Shown here in pieces: positions 7,897-17,820 of a stretch of 64,000 bases of DNA (position 1 is the first letter of the stretch; each line of letters begins with the position of its first letter). The DNA is from Meishania sp964351985. GTDB lineage: Bacteria; Bacteroidota; Bacteroidia; Flavobacteriales; Flavobacteriaceae. Position numbers and translations under genes: made by a program. The DNA is taken from the NCBI GenBank assembly GCA_964351985.1, contig CAYGPR010000017.1, positions 1 through 64,000 of the forward strand, read 5' to 3'. Below the pieces are notes generated by a model, which was given only the letters and a program-made list of their open reading frames with translations, made no database searches and had not been told where the DNA came from.

Positions 7897-9225
7897 TTAT
7901 CTTACCTCATCTAAGTGATCGTCCCAATTTTGGGCTTTTGGATTATCATGCAATTTTCCGACTGATTTAGCTACAATCGTAGCAACGGTAGCATCACCTG
8001 TAATATTCACGACAGTTCGTAACATATCTAGAGGCCTATCTACAGCAAAGATTAGAGCAAGGCCGATTGCGTATTTATCAGGCGGAAATCCAACAGATTC
8101 CAAAACGATTACCAACATGACCATTCCTGCTCCAGGTACGGCAGCGGTACCTATCGAGGCCAATAGGGCCGTAAGAACAATGGTCAACTGAGCACTTAAA
8201 GGAAGGTCGAAACTAAGCGCTTGTGCGATAAAAACCGCTGCAATACCCTGGTAAAGGCTTGTTCCATCCATATTAACCGTAGCACCAACAGGGAGTACGA
8301 AACTTGAAACCTCCTTATCGACACCGATATGTTCTTCTACCCTTTCCATGGTTACCGGTAAAGTTGCGGCACTTGAACTGGTCGAAAACGCCAACAGTTG
8401 TGCGGGGCTTAGCTGCTTTAAAAACCAAAATGGGTTCTTTTTAGCAAATACTGAAACTAAGGTACAGTAGAAAACTATCATCAAGAACAAGCCCAATACA
8501 ACGACCCCCGCGTATTTGAGCAAGGCCAATAAAATTTCCGGATCGCTCGATGAAACCACAACGTTTGCCAACAACGCAAAAACGGCAAAGGGTGCTGAAA
8601 GCATTATCAAATCAACCATTTTCAAAACTACATCATTAAGGGAGTCGAAAAAATTCTTTAAAGGTTTGGCCTTATCTTCCCCTATCAGTAACATTGAAAT
8701 TCCCATGAAAATTGTAAAGAAAATAACCTGCAACATCAATTGGTTGTTCCCTAGGGCGCTAACCGCGTTATCGGGAACCATATCCTCTAAAAACTTCAAA
8801 GGTCCGCTTTCCTTTTGACGCGAAGCTTCTTCAAGTTTTGCAGTTACCCCTTCGTCATTGGCATAAGTCGATGTTAGTTTTTCGATAGTTTCTTCAGAAA
8901 TACCATTCCCGGGCTCCATCAAGTTTACTAGAACGAGGCCCAATATTATAGCGATCGTTGTAGTACCTACGTAAATACCAATCGTCCGCAATCCGATATT
9001 CCGAAATTTCGATATATCCTTTAAATCAGAGATGCCTTTTATCAAAGACGCAAGAATCAACGGTACGGCAATGAGTTTAAGTAATTTGATAAAGATGGTG
9101 CCAAAAGGAGCGATCCAATTCGTAACAAACTCTTTTCCCCAGTCGAAATAGGTCATTCCGAAACCGAAAAGCAGTCCCAGGACCATTCCAATCATTATCT
9201 GCCAATGCAATTCGAGCTTCCTCAT
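7897..9225 (-). CDS. Dicarboxylate/amino acid:cation symporter (DAACS/GltP family)
   Basis: A 442-residue inner-membrane transporter with many hydrophobic helices. The family signatures are present: the serine-rich SSSAATLP hairpin (283-290) and NMDGT in the unwound helix (318-322), which form the substrate and Na+/H+ site in GltPh and GltP. The expected substrates are glutamate, aspartate or C4-dicarboxylates; which one cannot be decided here. A soluble insertion between helices at about 105-150 resembles the loop common in Bacteroidota members. First gene of a likely operon with the two hydrolases. Confidence 0.93.
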   Translation of the reverse strand: MRKLELHWQIMIGMVLGLLFGFGMTYFDWGKEFVTNWIAPFGTIFIKLLKLIAVPLILASLIKGISDLKDISKFRNIGLRTIGIYVGTTTIAIILGLVLVNLMEPGNGISEETIEKLTSTYANDEGVTAKLEEASRQKESGPLKFLEDMVPDNAVSALGNNQLMLQVIFFTIFMGISMLLIGEDKAKPLKNFFDSLNDVVLKMVDLIMLSAPFAVFALLANVVVSSSDPEILLALLKYAGVVVLGLFLMIVFYCTLVSVFAKKNPFWFLKQLSPAQLLAFSTSSSAATLPVTMERVEEHIGVDKEVSSFVLPVGATVNMDGTSLYQGIAAVFIAQALSFDLPLSAQLTIVLTALLASIGTAAVPGAGMVMLVIVLESVGFPPDKYAIGLALIFAVDRPLDMLRTVVNITGDATVATIVAKSVGKLHDNPKAQNWDDHLDEVR

Positions 9226-9291
9226 AAAAGTTTAATTTGATTATGCCGGGTAAGATACCATTTTGCAAGGTAATGTACCAAAAAAGAGAAT

Positions 9292-10356
9292 TTATAGTTT
9301 GATCGTGCGATTCAACAAAGTGAAATCGGCGAGAACCAATGCCGTCATTGCTTCAACTATAGGCACTGCTCTTGGTACAACACAGGGATCGTGACGTCCT
9401 TTACCTTGAGTCTGGACCTTATTACCCTCTTTGTCAATGGTCTCATAGGGCTGGATAATAGTAGCCACAGGTTTGAAAGCAATATTAAAGTAAACATCCA
9501 TTCCATTGCTTATACCACCTTGAATGCCACCACTATAGTTTGTTTTCGTAGTACCGTCAGAATTGAATTGATCGTTATGTTCCGACCCCTTCATTTTAAC
9601 GCCTTCAAAACCGCTACCGTATTCAAAGCCTTTGACGGCATTGATAGAAAGCATGGCCTTGCCAAATTCGGAATGTAACTTGTCAAAAACCGGTTCTCCA
9701 AGTCCAACAGGAACGTTTTGTGCAACACATGTAATTATCCCGCCTATGGTATCGCCTTTTTTTCGTACTTCTTTGATATGTTCTTCCATTCTCTGTGCCG
9801 TATCAGGATCCGGACAACGAACTGGGTTTGATTCGGTCAGTGACAAGTCAAGGTCTTGGTATCTTTTTTCCAGTTTTAGCGCACCAACTTGAGATACAAA
9901 GGCATTAATTTTTATGTCCTTTAAAAACTGCTTTGCAATGGCACCTGCCACTACCCTACTGGCCGTTTCCCTAGCGGAACTTCGGCCACCTCCTCGATAA
10001 TCACGAAACCCGTATTTCTGGTCATAGACATAATCGGCATGTGACGGGCGATATGAGTCCTTTATGTGGCTGTAGTCTTTTGATTTTTGATTTGTATTTC
10101 GAATTTGAAAGCCGATGGGTGTCCCTGTGGTTTTTCCTTCGAAAATTCCGGATAAGAATTCGACCGTATCCGGTTCTTTACGTTGTGTCACTATGGTCGA
10201 CTGCCCTGGTTTTCTTCGATTTAGTTCATTTTGAATCGCATCGAGGTCTAGTTCGATGCCTGAGGGACATCCGTCTAAAATGCCGCCGATAGCAACGCCA
10301 TGTGATTCTCCGAATGTGGTCAGTTTAAACAAGTTTCCAAAGGAATTTCCGGCCAT
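9292..10356 (-). CDS. aroC: Chorismate synthase
   Basis: A 354-residue enzyme converting 5-enolpyruvylshikimate-3-phosphate to chorismate with reduced FMN, the last shared step to aromatic amino acids. It shows GESHG (16-20), the GGRSSARETA signature, and the C-terminal GRHDPCVVPRAVPIVEAM motif with its catalytic His and Arg. The length is normal. It stands alone: 66 bases separate it from the downstream symporter and 54 bases from the upstream dehydrogenase. Confidence 0.97.
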   Translation of the reverse strand: MAGNSFGNLFKLTTFGESHGVAIGGILDGCPSGIELDLDAIQNELNRRKPGQSTIVTQRKEPDTVEFLSGIFEGKTTGTPIGFQIRNTNQKSKDYSHIKDSYRPSHADYVYDQKYGFRDYRGGGRSSARETASRVVAGAIAKQFLKDIKINAFVSQVGALKLEKRYQDLDLSLTESNPVRCPDPDTAQRMEEHIKEVRKKGDTIGGIITCVAQNVPVGLGEPVFDKLHSEFGKAMLSINAVKGFEYGSGFEGVKMKGSEHNDQFNSDGTTKTNYSGGIQGGISNGMDVYFNIAFKPVATIIQPYETIDKEGNKVQTQGKGRHDPCVVPRAVPIVEAMTALVLADFTLLNRTIKL

Positions 10357-10410
10357 ATTTGTTGGTTTTAAGACACTTCAAAGATAATTTTAAATAGATA
10401 GATACGGAAA

Positions 10411-13332
10411 TCAATCGATGAGCGCATCTTTCAGTATTGATATTGGGTGCAGCGCCTTTCTCTGGGTGCCATCATAAATCTGATGTCGACAACTTGTGCC
10501 ATTGGCAGCGACAATAACATTTGCAGTAGACTTTCTTATGGCCGGAAAAAGTTTCAACTCCCCTATCTGCATACTGATATCGTAATGTTCCTTCTCATAA
10601 CCAAAAGAGCCGGCCATTCCACAACATCCTGAACTGATAATTGAAACGGTATAGTTTTTAGGAAGATTCAATATATCAAATGTTACCTTTTGATTGCTTA
10701 GGGCTTTTTGGTGGCAATGCCCGTGAATTTTAATGGTTCTTGATTCTGAAGTGAAATTCTCAGTTGTCAATTCACCTTTCTGTATCTCTTGTGATAAAAA
10801 TTCTTCTATCAGAAAACTGTTATTCGCTATAGCATTCGTCGTTTCGGAGTCGCTGGAAAAGCGTTTGTATTCATCCCGAAAGGTCAAGATTGCAGAAGGT
10901 TCTAGTCCAATCAGGGGAATTTGACTATCCGCGAACTCTTTTAGTTTTGGAACATTCTTTAAGGCCAAAGCTTTGGCCTGTTTTAGAAACCCTTTTGAGA
11001 TATAGGTTCGGCCACTTTCAGCATAGAAAAGACTTAGATCGTAGCCCAACCGGGTTAACACTTCAATAGCGTCTTTTCCCAAATCGACGTCTAAAAAATT
11101 TGTGAACTCATCGATATACAAGATAACATTTCTTTTTGATACAGCATGTTTACTTTTAAATGATTGTAATAATTTATCGAAATTAAAACTATATACTTTG
11201 GGCAAAGTACGTTGCTTGGCAACCCCAGCGGATTTTTTAAGTAGTCCGCCAAAGAAACTTGAAGCGTATATCTTGTTGGTAAGTCCTGAAAACCTGCTTG
11301 CGAACCGGTTCAATTTTGTGTTGTGGGCAAACAGTTTGGCCCGCAAGGGATAGCCGTTCGTCTCTTGATACTGGTATTGAAATTCTGCCTTCAAGGTGGC
11401 AACATCGACGTTGCTGGGGCATTCGCTACCACAGGCCTTACAACTTAGACAAAGGTCAAAAACCTCTTTCAGCTCTTTTTGGTCGAATCTGTTCTTCTGC
11501 TCAGAATGGGTCAGAAACTCCCGTAAAGCATTCGCCCTACCACGGGTAGTATCTTTTTCATTTTTCGTGGCGTGGTAGCTGGGACACATTGCACCTGACA
11601 TATGATGTGTCTTTCTGCAATCACCACTTCCATTGCACTTTTCGGCCGCTTTAAGGATACCTTCGCTATCCGAAAAATCCATGATAGTTTCGATTACGGG
11701 TTCTTCCCGGTCGATTTCATAACGCAACGATTCGTCCATAGGATAGGCATCTACAATTTTCCCTGGATTGAAAATGTTGTTAGGGTCAAAGTAGGATTTT
11801 ATTCGCTTTAGCAATTCATAGTTTTCCTCCCCGATCATCAAGGGAATGAATTCCGCACGAACAATGCCGTCACCATGCTCGCCACTAAAGGATCCCCTAT
11901 ACTTTTTGGTTAGTTTGGCGACATCAGTGGTAATCTTCCTAAAGAGTGTTACATCGTTCGATTTCTTGAGGTTCAGTATAGGTCGTAAATGAAGTTCTCC
12001 CGCTCCTGCATGGGCGTAATAGACCGCATCTTGCCCATAATCTTTCATGATTTGGGTGAATTCACCGATAAAGTCCTTTAAATCTTCCAGTGCGACCGCG
12101 GTATCTTCTATGCAGGCAACGGCCTTACGGTCGCCAACTATATTGCCTAAAAGGCCCAATCCGGCCTTTCGTAGCTCCAAAGCCTGATTGATTTCTACCC
12201 CTTTCAATATCGGACTTGCATAACTCAAACCTGAAGATTCTATGGTATTTAACAGTTCTTCCAATTGCTGTTTTAAGCCCTTCTCGGTATGATCTTTAAC
12301 CTCGAGCATCAGCAAAGCCGTGGGATCGCCTTCAACAAAAAAGCGATTCTTAAGTTGTTCTCTATTATTTTTGGTGCAATCGAGAATCACCTTGTCCATC
12401 ATTTCACAGGTGTGAAGATTATGATTCATTACGGGAACAACATCGTTCAAACAATCTTCAAGCCTTTCGTAATGGGTGACCACCATCGCCGATAATTTAG
12501 GGGGCAGCTCGTCAAGTTGCAATGTAATTTCAGTGGTAAAGGCCAATGTGCCTTCGCTTCCACTTAGCAGTTGACAGAGGTTGATATGGCCGTTCGAGCC
12601 TCCAAACGGTTTGAATCCCAGAAGGGAATCAATCGCATATCCAGTATTTCTCCGATGAATTTCCGGTTTAGGAAATTGGTCGATAATATTTTTCTGTAAC
12701 TTTTTATTTATAAGTTCTTTATATATTTTTCTATAAATTGATGCTTCAAATGTATTATCATATTGTTTTTTGTCAAAATCGGGCTCGGTGAGTGTGGAGA
12801 ACTCAGCTTCATCACCATCGGCAAGAACGGTTTTGAGGGCTAATACCTTATCCCGGGTAACCCCATATTGAATGGAAGTTGTTCCAGAGGAGTTATTACC
12901 TACCATCCCTCCTATCATACAACGGTTCGATGTAGAAGTATTTGGGCCAAAAAACAATCCAAAGGGTTCTAAATATTGGTTCAATTCGTCACGAATCACA
13001 CCAGGCTGAACTGTTACTTGTTTTTTCTCCTTATCAAGAGAAACGATGTTCGTAAAATATTTCGAAACATCCACCACAATACCATCTCCTACACACTGTC
13101 CGGCCAGCGATGTTCCAGCGGTTCTTGGTATAAGACCGATCTTGTTTTGTTGGGCAAATCGAATAAGTTTTTGAATATCGGCAATCGTCTTCGGGAAGGC
13201 CACGGCCATCGGTATCTTTCGATATACAGAGGCATCCGTAGAATATAAGGCGGTCCCTAGAGCACCTTGTTGAACATCCCCATCAAGACCATTCCCCAAA
13301 TCATTTAACAACTTTTCTATCAAGACGGACAA
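10411..13332 (-). CDS. FAD-linked 2-hydroxyacid dehydrogenase with Fe-S and CCG domains (YdiJ-like)
   Basis: A 973-residue fusion. Residues about 38-240 form the FAD-binding (PCMH) domain with PRTAGTSLAGQ (69-79) and NNSSG. Residues about 270-530 are the FAD-oxidase C domain with the catalytic-type SGEHGDG motif. Two ferredoxin-like motifs follow (Cys566/572/583 and Cys628/631/634/638), then a CCG domain with GHCHQK and SGCCGMAG. E. coli YdiJ, of the same architecture, oxidises D-2-hydroxyglutarate; D-lactate dehydrogenases share the parts. Electrons probably pass to a membrane carrier. The exact substrate is not determined by the sequence. Confidence 0.9.
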   Translation of the reverse strand: MSVLIEKLLNDLGNGLDGDVQQGALGTALYSTDASVYRKIPMAVAFPKTIADIQKLIRFAQQNKIGLIPRTAGTSLAGQCVGDGIVVDVSKYFTNIVSLDKEKKQVTVQPGVIRDELNQYLEPFGLFFGPNTSTSNRCMIGGMVGNNSSGTTSIQYGVTRDKVLALKTVLADGDEAEFSTLTEPDFDKKQYDNTFEASIYRKIYKELINKKLQKNIIDQFPKPEIHRRNTGYAIDSLLGFKPFGGSNGHINLCQLLSGSEGTLAFTTEITLQLDELPPKLSAMVVTHYERLEDCLNDVVPVMNHNLHTCEMMDKVILDCTKNNREQLKNRFFVEGDPTALLMLEVKDHTEKGLKQQLEELLNTIESSGLSYASPILKGVEINQALELRKAGLGLLGNIVGDRKAVACIEDTAVALEDLKDFIGEFTQIMKDYGQDAVYYAHAGAGELHLRPILNLKKSNDVTLFRKITTDVAKLTKKYRGSFSGEHGDGIVRAEFIPLMIGEENYELLKRIKSYFDPNNIFNPGKIVDAYPMDESLRYEIDREEPVIETIMDFSDSEGILKAAEKCNGSGDCRKTHHMSGAMCPSYHATKNEKDTTRGRANALREFLTHSEQKNRFDQKELKEVFDLCLSCKACGSECPSNVDVATLKAEFQYQYQETNGYPLRAKLFAHNTKLNRFASRFSGLTNKIYASSFFGGLLKKSAGVAKQRTLPKVYSFNFDKLLQSFKSKHAVSKRNVILYIDEFTNFLDVDLGKDAIEVLTRLGYDLSLFYAESGRTYISKGFLKQAKALALKNVPKLKEFADSQIPLIGLEPSAILTFRDEYKRFSSDSETTNAIANNSFLIEEFLSQEIQKGELTTENFTSESRTIKIHGHCHQKALSNQKVTFDILNLPKNYTVSIISSGCCGMAGSFGYEKEHYDISMQIGELKLFPAIRKSTANVIVAANGTSCRHQIYDGTQRKALHPISILKDALID

Positions 13333-13403
13333 TTTTAGGTGCTAAATTAAGTTTTTACTCTTGAACCCTATGTTTTAAAAGTTTAAACTTAATTCTAGAC
13401 TAT

Positions 13404-13910
13404 ATGAAAATCACAAAATTAGTTTCATTACTTATTTTTTTTGCCACATGTACCATGGGAGCGCAGGAAATCGCCGATCACGCTCTTGGCCTTCGTCTTG
13501 GTGATAGCGATGGCTTCGGAGCCGAAATCTCGTATCAAAAATCGATCGGCCGATATAGTCGAGCCGAAATAGATTTTGGTTGGCGGGACAGCAGAAGATA
13601 TGATGCCTTTAAACTCGCGGCCCTTTACCAATGGGTGCGCAGTATTGATGGAGGATTCCAGTGGTATTACGGAGTAGGTGGCGGTTTGGGAAGTGTTAGT
13701 TTTGAGCCTACACTGCAAAATAATCTCCCCTATCAAGCCGACGGCGGACTATTCCTTTTTGCCGCAGGAGATGTCGGTATCGAATATAAATTTGATTTTC
13801 CCTTGCTATTGTCACTTGACTTTAGACCTGAAATCGGGATTTTAGGATATAGTGATTTTAATGATAGCTTTGACTTTGATATTGCTTTAGGTGTGCGTTA
13901 CACATTCTAA
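13404..13910 (+). CDS. Small outer-membrane beta-barrel protein
   Basis: A 168-residue protein with a signal peptide (1-20, ending MGAQ). The rest alternates hydrophobic and polar residues in beta strands (LGLRLGDSDG, RAEIDFGW, FQWYYGVGGGLG) and ends in VRYTF, the aromatic C-terminus recognised by the BAM machinery. Eight strands would fit. It resembles OmpX/OmpW-sized barrels, but no specific function can be assigned. Confidence 0.75.
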   Translation: MKITKLVSLLIFFATCTMGAQEIADHALGLRLGDSDGFGAEISYQKSIGRYSRAEIDFGWRDSRRYDAFKLAALYQWVRSIDGGFQWYYGVGGGLGSVSFEPTLQNNLPYQADGGLFLFAAGDVGIEYKFDFPLLLSLDFRPEIGILGYSDFNDSFDFDIALGVRYTF

Positions 13911-13934
13911 GAAAACATGTGAACTTGCTATTTG

Positions 13935-13967
13935 GCCCTTGCTCAGTTGAAGTCAAGGGCTTTTTTT
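13935..13967 (+). terminator. Rho-independent terminator
   Basis: Stem GCCCTTG (13935-13941) with CAAGGGC (13954-13960), 12-base loop, followed by seven T residues. It follows the barrel gene by 24 bases. Confidence 0.75.
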
Positions 13968-13984
13968 ATATCCTATTATATACC

Positions 13985-13992
13985 TACCTTTG
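13985..13992 (+). promoter_or_regulatory. -7-like box TACCTTTG
   Basis: Matches TAnnTTTG and sits 21 bases before the ATG of the TlpA-type gene, just after a terminator. No good -33 TTG at the expected spacing. Confidence 0.4.
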
Positions 13993-14013
13993 CGACTCTA
14001 AAATTGAAAAAAA

Positions 14014-15147
14014 ATGAAAAAAATTCTATTGTCTTTGGGGATTGTATTTGCCATTACGGCCTGCAATCAAAAACCTGAGGGATATACCATAAAAGGAAAT
14101 CTGACGGGAGAGATCGAAAACGGCACCCAAGTATTTCTACGAAAGATGGGTGACAATATGCAGCCTGTCGATATTGATACTACAACCATCGAAAATGGTC
14201 AGTTCGCTTTTTCCGGAGCATCTGTTGACGCCCCTGAAATGCATTTTCTCTTCGTGGATAAATTGTTAGGATACACTGCCGTCATTCTTGAAAACGGAGA
14301 AGTTCAAGTAACTGCGCACAAAGACAGTCTTTCGGGTGCGGAAACAAAGGGAGCTCCTCAAAACGATTATTTTGCCAAATATATGGACAATTCTAGGGCC
14401 CTGTCAAAACAAGCCTTATCCATTCAAAATGATATTCAAGAGGCTACCATGAGCCAAGACCAAGCCGTATTGACTGCGTTGAACGAGGAGATGGCCGATC
14501 TACAGGAGCAAGCACAGGCATATGAGCTAACATATATCAACGAAAATCCGGGCGCGTTAATTTCCGTTTTATTACTGGAAAGGGTTATTGCCTCGCGACA
14601 ACTTCCTTATGACGAGGTACAGGCCATGTATGATGGAATTTCGCCGGAAATTAAGGAAACTTCGGCAGCTAAAAAGTTGGTAGAGCAACTTGAACAAATG
14701 AAACAACGCACCGAATCTGAAAAAAATACCGAAGTCGGTGCAAAGGCTCCCCAGTTTTCAGGTCCAACACCTGAGGGAAAAACCCTCGCCCTGAACGATG
14801 CGATGGGCAAGGTAACGCTTATAGACTTCTGGGCGGCATGGTGTAAACCTTGCCGTATGGAAAACCCCAATGTGGTCAAAGTATATGAAAAATATCACGA
14901 TAAGGGACTTAACATTATCGGGGTTTCATTGGATAAAACTGCCGAGGATTGGAAAAAAGCCATCGAAGATGACGGGTTGACTTGGAATCAAGTGTCCAAC
15001 TTGGCCTATTTTAACGACCCGATTGCAAAACTATACAATGTAGATGCCATACCCGCAGCATTCTTAATCGATGATAAGGGAATCATTGTTGGTAAAAATT
15101 TGAGAGGCCAAGCTTTAGAGGAAAAAGTTGCAGAGCTACTGAACTAA
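14014..15147 (+). CDS. TlpA-type thiol-disulfide reductase lipoprotein (DUF4369 + thioredoxin)
   Basis: A 377-residue lipoprotein (lipobox ITAC, Cys17). Residues about 22-125 form a DUF4369 beta domain, a helical linker spans about 125-235, and residues about 240-377 form an AhpC/TSA-like thioredoxin domain with the redox motif WCKPC (276-280) and a cis-Pro region (DAIPAAFLID). Such proteins face the periplasm and reduce disulfides, for example in cytochrome c maturation, or serve stress roles; the partner is not visible here. It is bounded by terminators on both sides, so it is probably monocistronic. Confidence 0.9.
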   Translation: MKKILLSLGIVFAITACNQKPEGYTIKGNLTGEIENGTQVFLRKMGDNMQPVDIDTTTIENGQFAFSGASVDAPEMHFLFVDKLLGYTAVILENGEVQVTAHKDSLSGAETKGAPQNDYFAKYMDNSRALSKQALSIQNDIQEATMSQDQAVLTALNEEMADLQEQAQAYELTYINENPGALISVLLLERVIASRQLPYDEVQAMYDGISPEIKETSAAKKLVEQLEQMKQRTESEKNTEVGAKAPQFSGPTPEGKTLALNDAMGKVTLIDFWAAWCKPCRMENPNVVKVYEKYHDKGLNIIGVSLDKTAEDWKKAIEDDGLTWNQVSNLAYFNDPIAKLYNVDAIPAAFLIDDKGIIVGKNLRGQALEEKVAELLN

Positions 15148-15170
15148 TAAAAACATATCCTAAAAAATAA

Positions 15171-15194
15171 GGCCCGATGTTTTAACATCGGGCC
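15171..15194. terminator. Bidirectional terminator
   Basis: Perfect 11-bp arms, GGCCCGATGTT and AACATCGGGCC, around TT. A T-rich run follows on the plus strand (CTCTTTATTTT), and an A-rich run before the stem gives a T-run on the minus strand. It serves the convergent TlpA and LVIVD genes. Confidence 0.85.
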
Positions 15195-15225
15195 TCTTTA
15201 TTTTGTAAATGGAAATGAAACGTTT

Positions 15226-16869
15226 TTAGAACTTGTTCTGAACATCAACAAAGTTTCCGGTAACTTCGACAGTTCCTGTTTTTTTAACACTTCCAAAGAT
15301 GTTCACCACAGAGGAAGAACCCAAGAACTCGACCTTGGCACCGTCTTCTAGTACTAAATCACCATAAATGGATAGGTTTCCTTCCACTCTGAAGGTCGCG
15401 TTTTTTCCAACGGTAATATTTTTTCGCTTATTATTGCGACCGACTACAAAAGTTCCGTTCATCTCAAAAAGTCCATTTTCCGAAATGGTATTACTATTGT
15501 TAGTCGTCCATGACCCGCAGAGCAACAAAGAGCCTTCTACGTTAACGTTGTTGAATCTTTTGGACCCACGGTACTCTTTGGTGTCACCCTGCGAAACAGT
15601 TAGATTAGCACTTCCCTTGTAGGCTTCAAGTGAAGCACAACGTGATACCAAGCTTTCACTCGGCTTGTTCAATTTAATGATCTGCAAACCTTCTTTTCCA
15701 GAAGCTGCGAAAGCATAATCACCTTTGGATGCAACAAAATTAATAGAACCATCGAGTTCAATGATGCCGACGAGATCCGTTCCATTGGCTTGAGTTTCGG
15801 ACAAACATAGACCGGCACCGCCGTTGGCCATAAGCATAACATTTTCGTTGAGGACTACCGCGTTGGTAACAATATCACTCGATGCTACTCCATCAGGGTT
15901 TATCAATATCGGAATATATTCCAAAAGTGATCCGGTAGCTGCGCTGTATACCCCAGCACCTTTTGATCCTTCCGAAACGATAATATTGTCAGTGGAGAAG
16001 TCCAATGTTCTTTTTGAGGCATCACCAAAATCAGAATCGATAGGAATCTCTTTGGTAATATTCAGGTTCTTGTCCAACAAGCTCACTCCTTTTAAAGCAT
16101 CTAAAACCGCAATGGTACCATTATTGGAAACAACAGAACGAAGATCTGGAAAAGCTAATTCGTTCTGGGTCTTTAAACTTGCTTTATCATACACCGTTAA
16201 AAACCCATCTTTACCGCTTGAAACGATAATAGAATTAGATGTGAGCGAAATATCGGTTGCATTGAACCCTTCTTGAAAGCCATACGTTATACCCGCATCG
16301 ATATTCATTCTTCCATTGGAAGCCGGAATACGTGCTACAAACGAGTTCGAGGTTGCTCGCACAGATTTTTCTGCGTTCACACCACCTACGGCGTAAACAT
16401 ACCCATTTTCATATATAATAGAATTTATATCGGCATTGACGTAATAGAGCCGCGAAGTAACTCGCGGTCTGTTCGGATCACTAACATTGATGATGTCGAT
16501 GCCACCGACATAACCATCTTCGACCGTGTTATAAGATACATAGGCATAATCACCTTCAATATAGACATGTGATGCGGTAAGGTTTTCTCCTCCGTTAAAA
16601 GATGGTGGTTTCACTTGGGCCACCAAGGTCAAGGGGTAATCTCCCGCCTGTTCGTTCTTGGCGGTCAGGGAAAACTTTCCTGTCGAGCCGTCTTCTTCGT
16701 AAATATCAAGTACTCCAGATTTATCGAATGCAATACTGTTATCTAGGACTGCTTCGCTGTTTTCTAAAAGGATGTCGTCTTGAGGATCGCTGTATACAGT
16801 AGTTTCGTCACTACAGGATGCGATAAAAACTAAAGCGGCCATGGCCACTAGGGATACTCTTTTCATCAT
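15226..16869 (-). CDS. LVIVD-repeat lipoprotein
   Basis: A 547-residue lipoprotein (lipobox IASC, Cys19). The middle (about 80-410) has recurring segments like GDYAYVSYN, GGIDIINVSDPNRPRV and GYVYAVGG, which match LVIVD repeats that build a beta-propeller. The last 100 residues are a low-charge run of short beta strands (VEGSLLLCGSW, FRVEGNLSIYGDLVLEDGA) that looks like a beta-helix-type or adhesive domain. It is surface-exposed or periplasmic; the ligand is unknown. Confidence 0.78.
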   Translation of the reverse strand: MMKRVSLVAMAALVFIASCSDETTVYSDPQDDILLENSEAVLDNSIAFDKSGVLDIYEEDGSTGKFSLTAKNEQAGDYPLTLVAQVKPPSFNGGENLTASHVYIEGDYAYVSYNTVEDGYVGGIDIINVSDPNRPRVTSRLYYVNADINSIIYENGYVYAVGGVNAEKSVRATSNSFVARIPASNGRMNIDAGITYGFQEGFNATDISLTSNSIIVSSGKDGFLTVYDKASLKTQNELAFPDLRSVVSNNGTIAVLDALKGVSLLDKNLNITKEIPIDSDFGDASKRTLDFSTDNIIVSEGSKGAGVYSAATGSLLEYIPILINPDGVASSDIVTNAVVLNENVMLMANGGAGLCLSETQANGTDLVGIIELDGSINFVASKGDYAFAASGKEGLQIIKLNKPSESLVSRCASLEAYKGSANLTVSQGDTKEYRGSKRFNNVNVEGSLLLCGSWTTNNSNTISENGLFEMNGTFVVGRNNKRKNITVGKNATFRVEGNLSIYGDLVLEDGAKVEFLGSSSVVNIFGSVKKTGTVEVTGNFVDVQNKF

Positions 16870-16910
16870 TAAGTAGGTTTTTCAATTAGATTTGGGTTCT
16901 AACGTAACGG

Positions 16911-16918
16911 CAAATTTA
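16911..16918 (-). promoter_or_regulatory. -7-like box TAAATTTG upstream of LVIVD gene
   Basis: On the minus strand TAAATTTG, matching TAnnTTTG, 41 bases before the start codon. The -33 element is unclear. Confidence 0.35.
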
Positions 16919-17120
16919 CGCAGAAGGTATATTTTCCTTCATAATTTTCGATGAACGGTAGCAAAAGGGCCTTTACCATCAAAAAAAGTGGAAATACCGT
17001 AAGGAAATAGAGCAAATCTTTTTGAATCGTGAGACCTTCATTGTAAAAAACTCTAAAATTTTAAATAAAAAGTTATCACACTCGTTTAAGAATAACCACA
17101 AACGAAGAAACCCCCTTCTT

Positions 17121-17780
17121 ATGAAAAGAATAATCGGCCTACTATTACCGCTAGTACTTATTGTCATCGGAATACAGTTTACCCGCGATTACTTTGGTGA
17201 TACCGGAGCAGAATCGAAAGAGAAATATGAAAAACTAATATCGGAAGGAGAGACGACTACCGCAAAGTTAGCATCGAAGTATAAGGAAACGACCATTAAA
17301 ATAGCCGGACTCCCTATCAAACTTTATGAAGTTGAATATACCTTTTCCGCGAATAATCAAACGTATTCGGGAACCAAATCGTTAAGTGGTCCACCTAGCG
17401 AACCGCTAATGCAAGTTACCTTTCTGTCAACTGACCCAAGTGTAAATGCTATAAATCCGAATGAAGAACTTGCTAAAATGGAGGAGTACGAGAAAAGTTC
17501 GTCAACCTTATATATCGGACTTGGACTTTTGGTCGTGGGACTTCTAATCGGCTTTTACCGTATTAAATCGTTCATAAAATCTAAAATTGGACCTACATCG
17601 ACAGAAGGGGAGAAAACAAGTTTGGAATTAGATAAAAGCAAGGTGTTAAAAAAGGAACAAAAGAATCTGGAAAATGAAAAAATATTCGATTCTAAGAGTA
17701 TGATCGAAGAACTGAAAAAGAGCGAATCCATTAAAAAAGATTTTGAACCCTCTGACCATAGCAAATTCATGCCGAAATAG
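17121..17780 (+). CDS. DUF3592-like membrane protein
   Basis: A 219-residue protein starting at ATG 17121. An upstream TTG at 17022 is in frame but would place charged residues before the hydrophobic N-terminus. Helices are at about 3-18 and 134-150. Between them is a beta domain (about 40-120) with the Y-x-V-x-Y-x-F, Y-x-G and VTFLSTDPSVNAI pattern of DUF3592. The C-terminal 60 residues are Lys/Glu-rich and likely cytoplasmic. Function unknown. Confidence 0.7.
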   Translation: MKRIIGLLLPLVLIVIGIQFTRDYFGDTGAESKEKYEKLISEGETTTAKLASKYKETTIKIAGLPIKLYEVEYTFSANNQTYSGTKSLSGPPSEPLMQVTFLSTDPSVNAINPNEELAKMEEYEKSSSTLYIGLGLLVVGLLIGFYRIKSFIKSKIGPTSTEGEKTSLELDKSKVLKKEQKNLENEKIFDSKSMIEELKKSESIKKDFEPSDHSKFMPK

Positions 17781-17820
17781 GCTGTGAAGGGTTAAGGAGT
17801 AATGGATAGTAGATCAACCT

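Noticed and set aside
15824..16276. A 150-codon frame on the plus strand opposite the LVIVD lipoprotein
   Set aside because: Composed mostly of Ser, Thr and Leu with no known domain; the opposite frame has a lipoprotein signal and repeats.
17022..17120. A longer TTG-started version of the DUF3592-like protein
   Set aside because: The extra 33 residues are polar and basic and would push the membrane helix inward; the ATG at 17121 gives a normal N-terminus.
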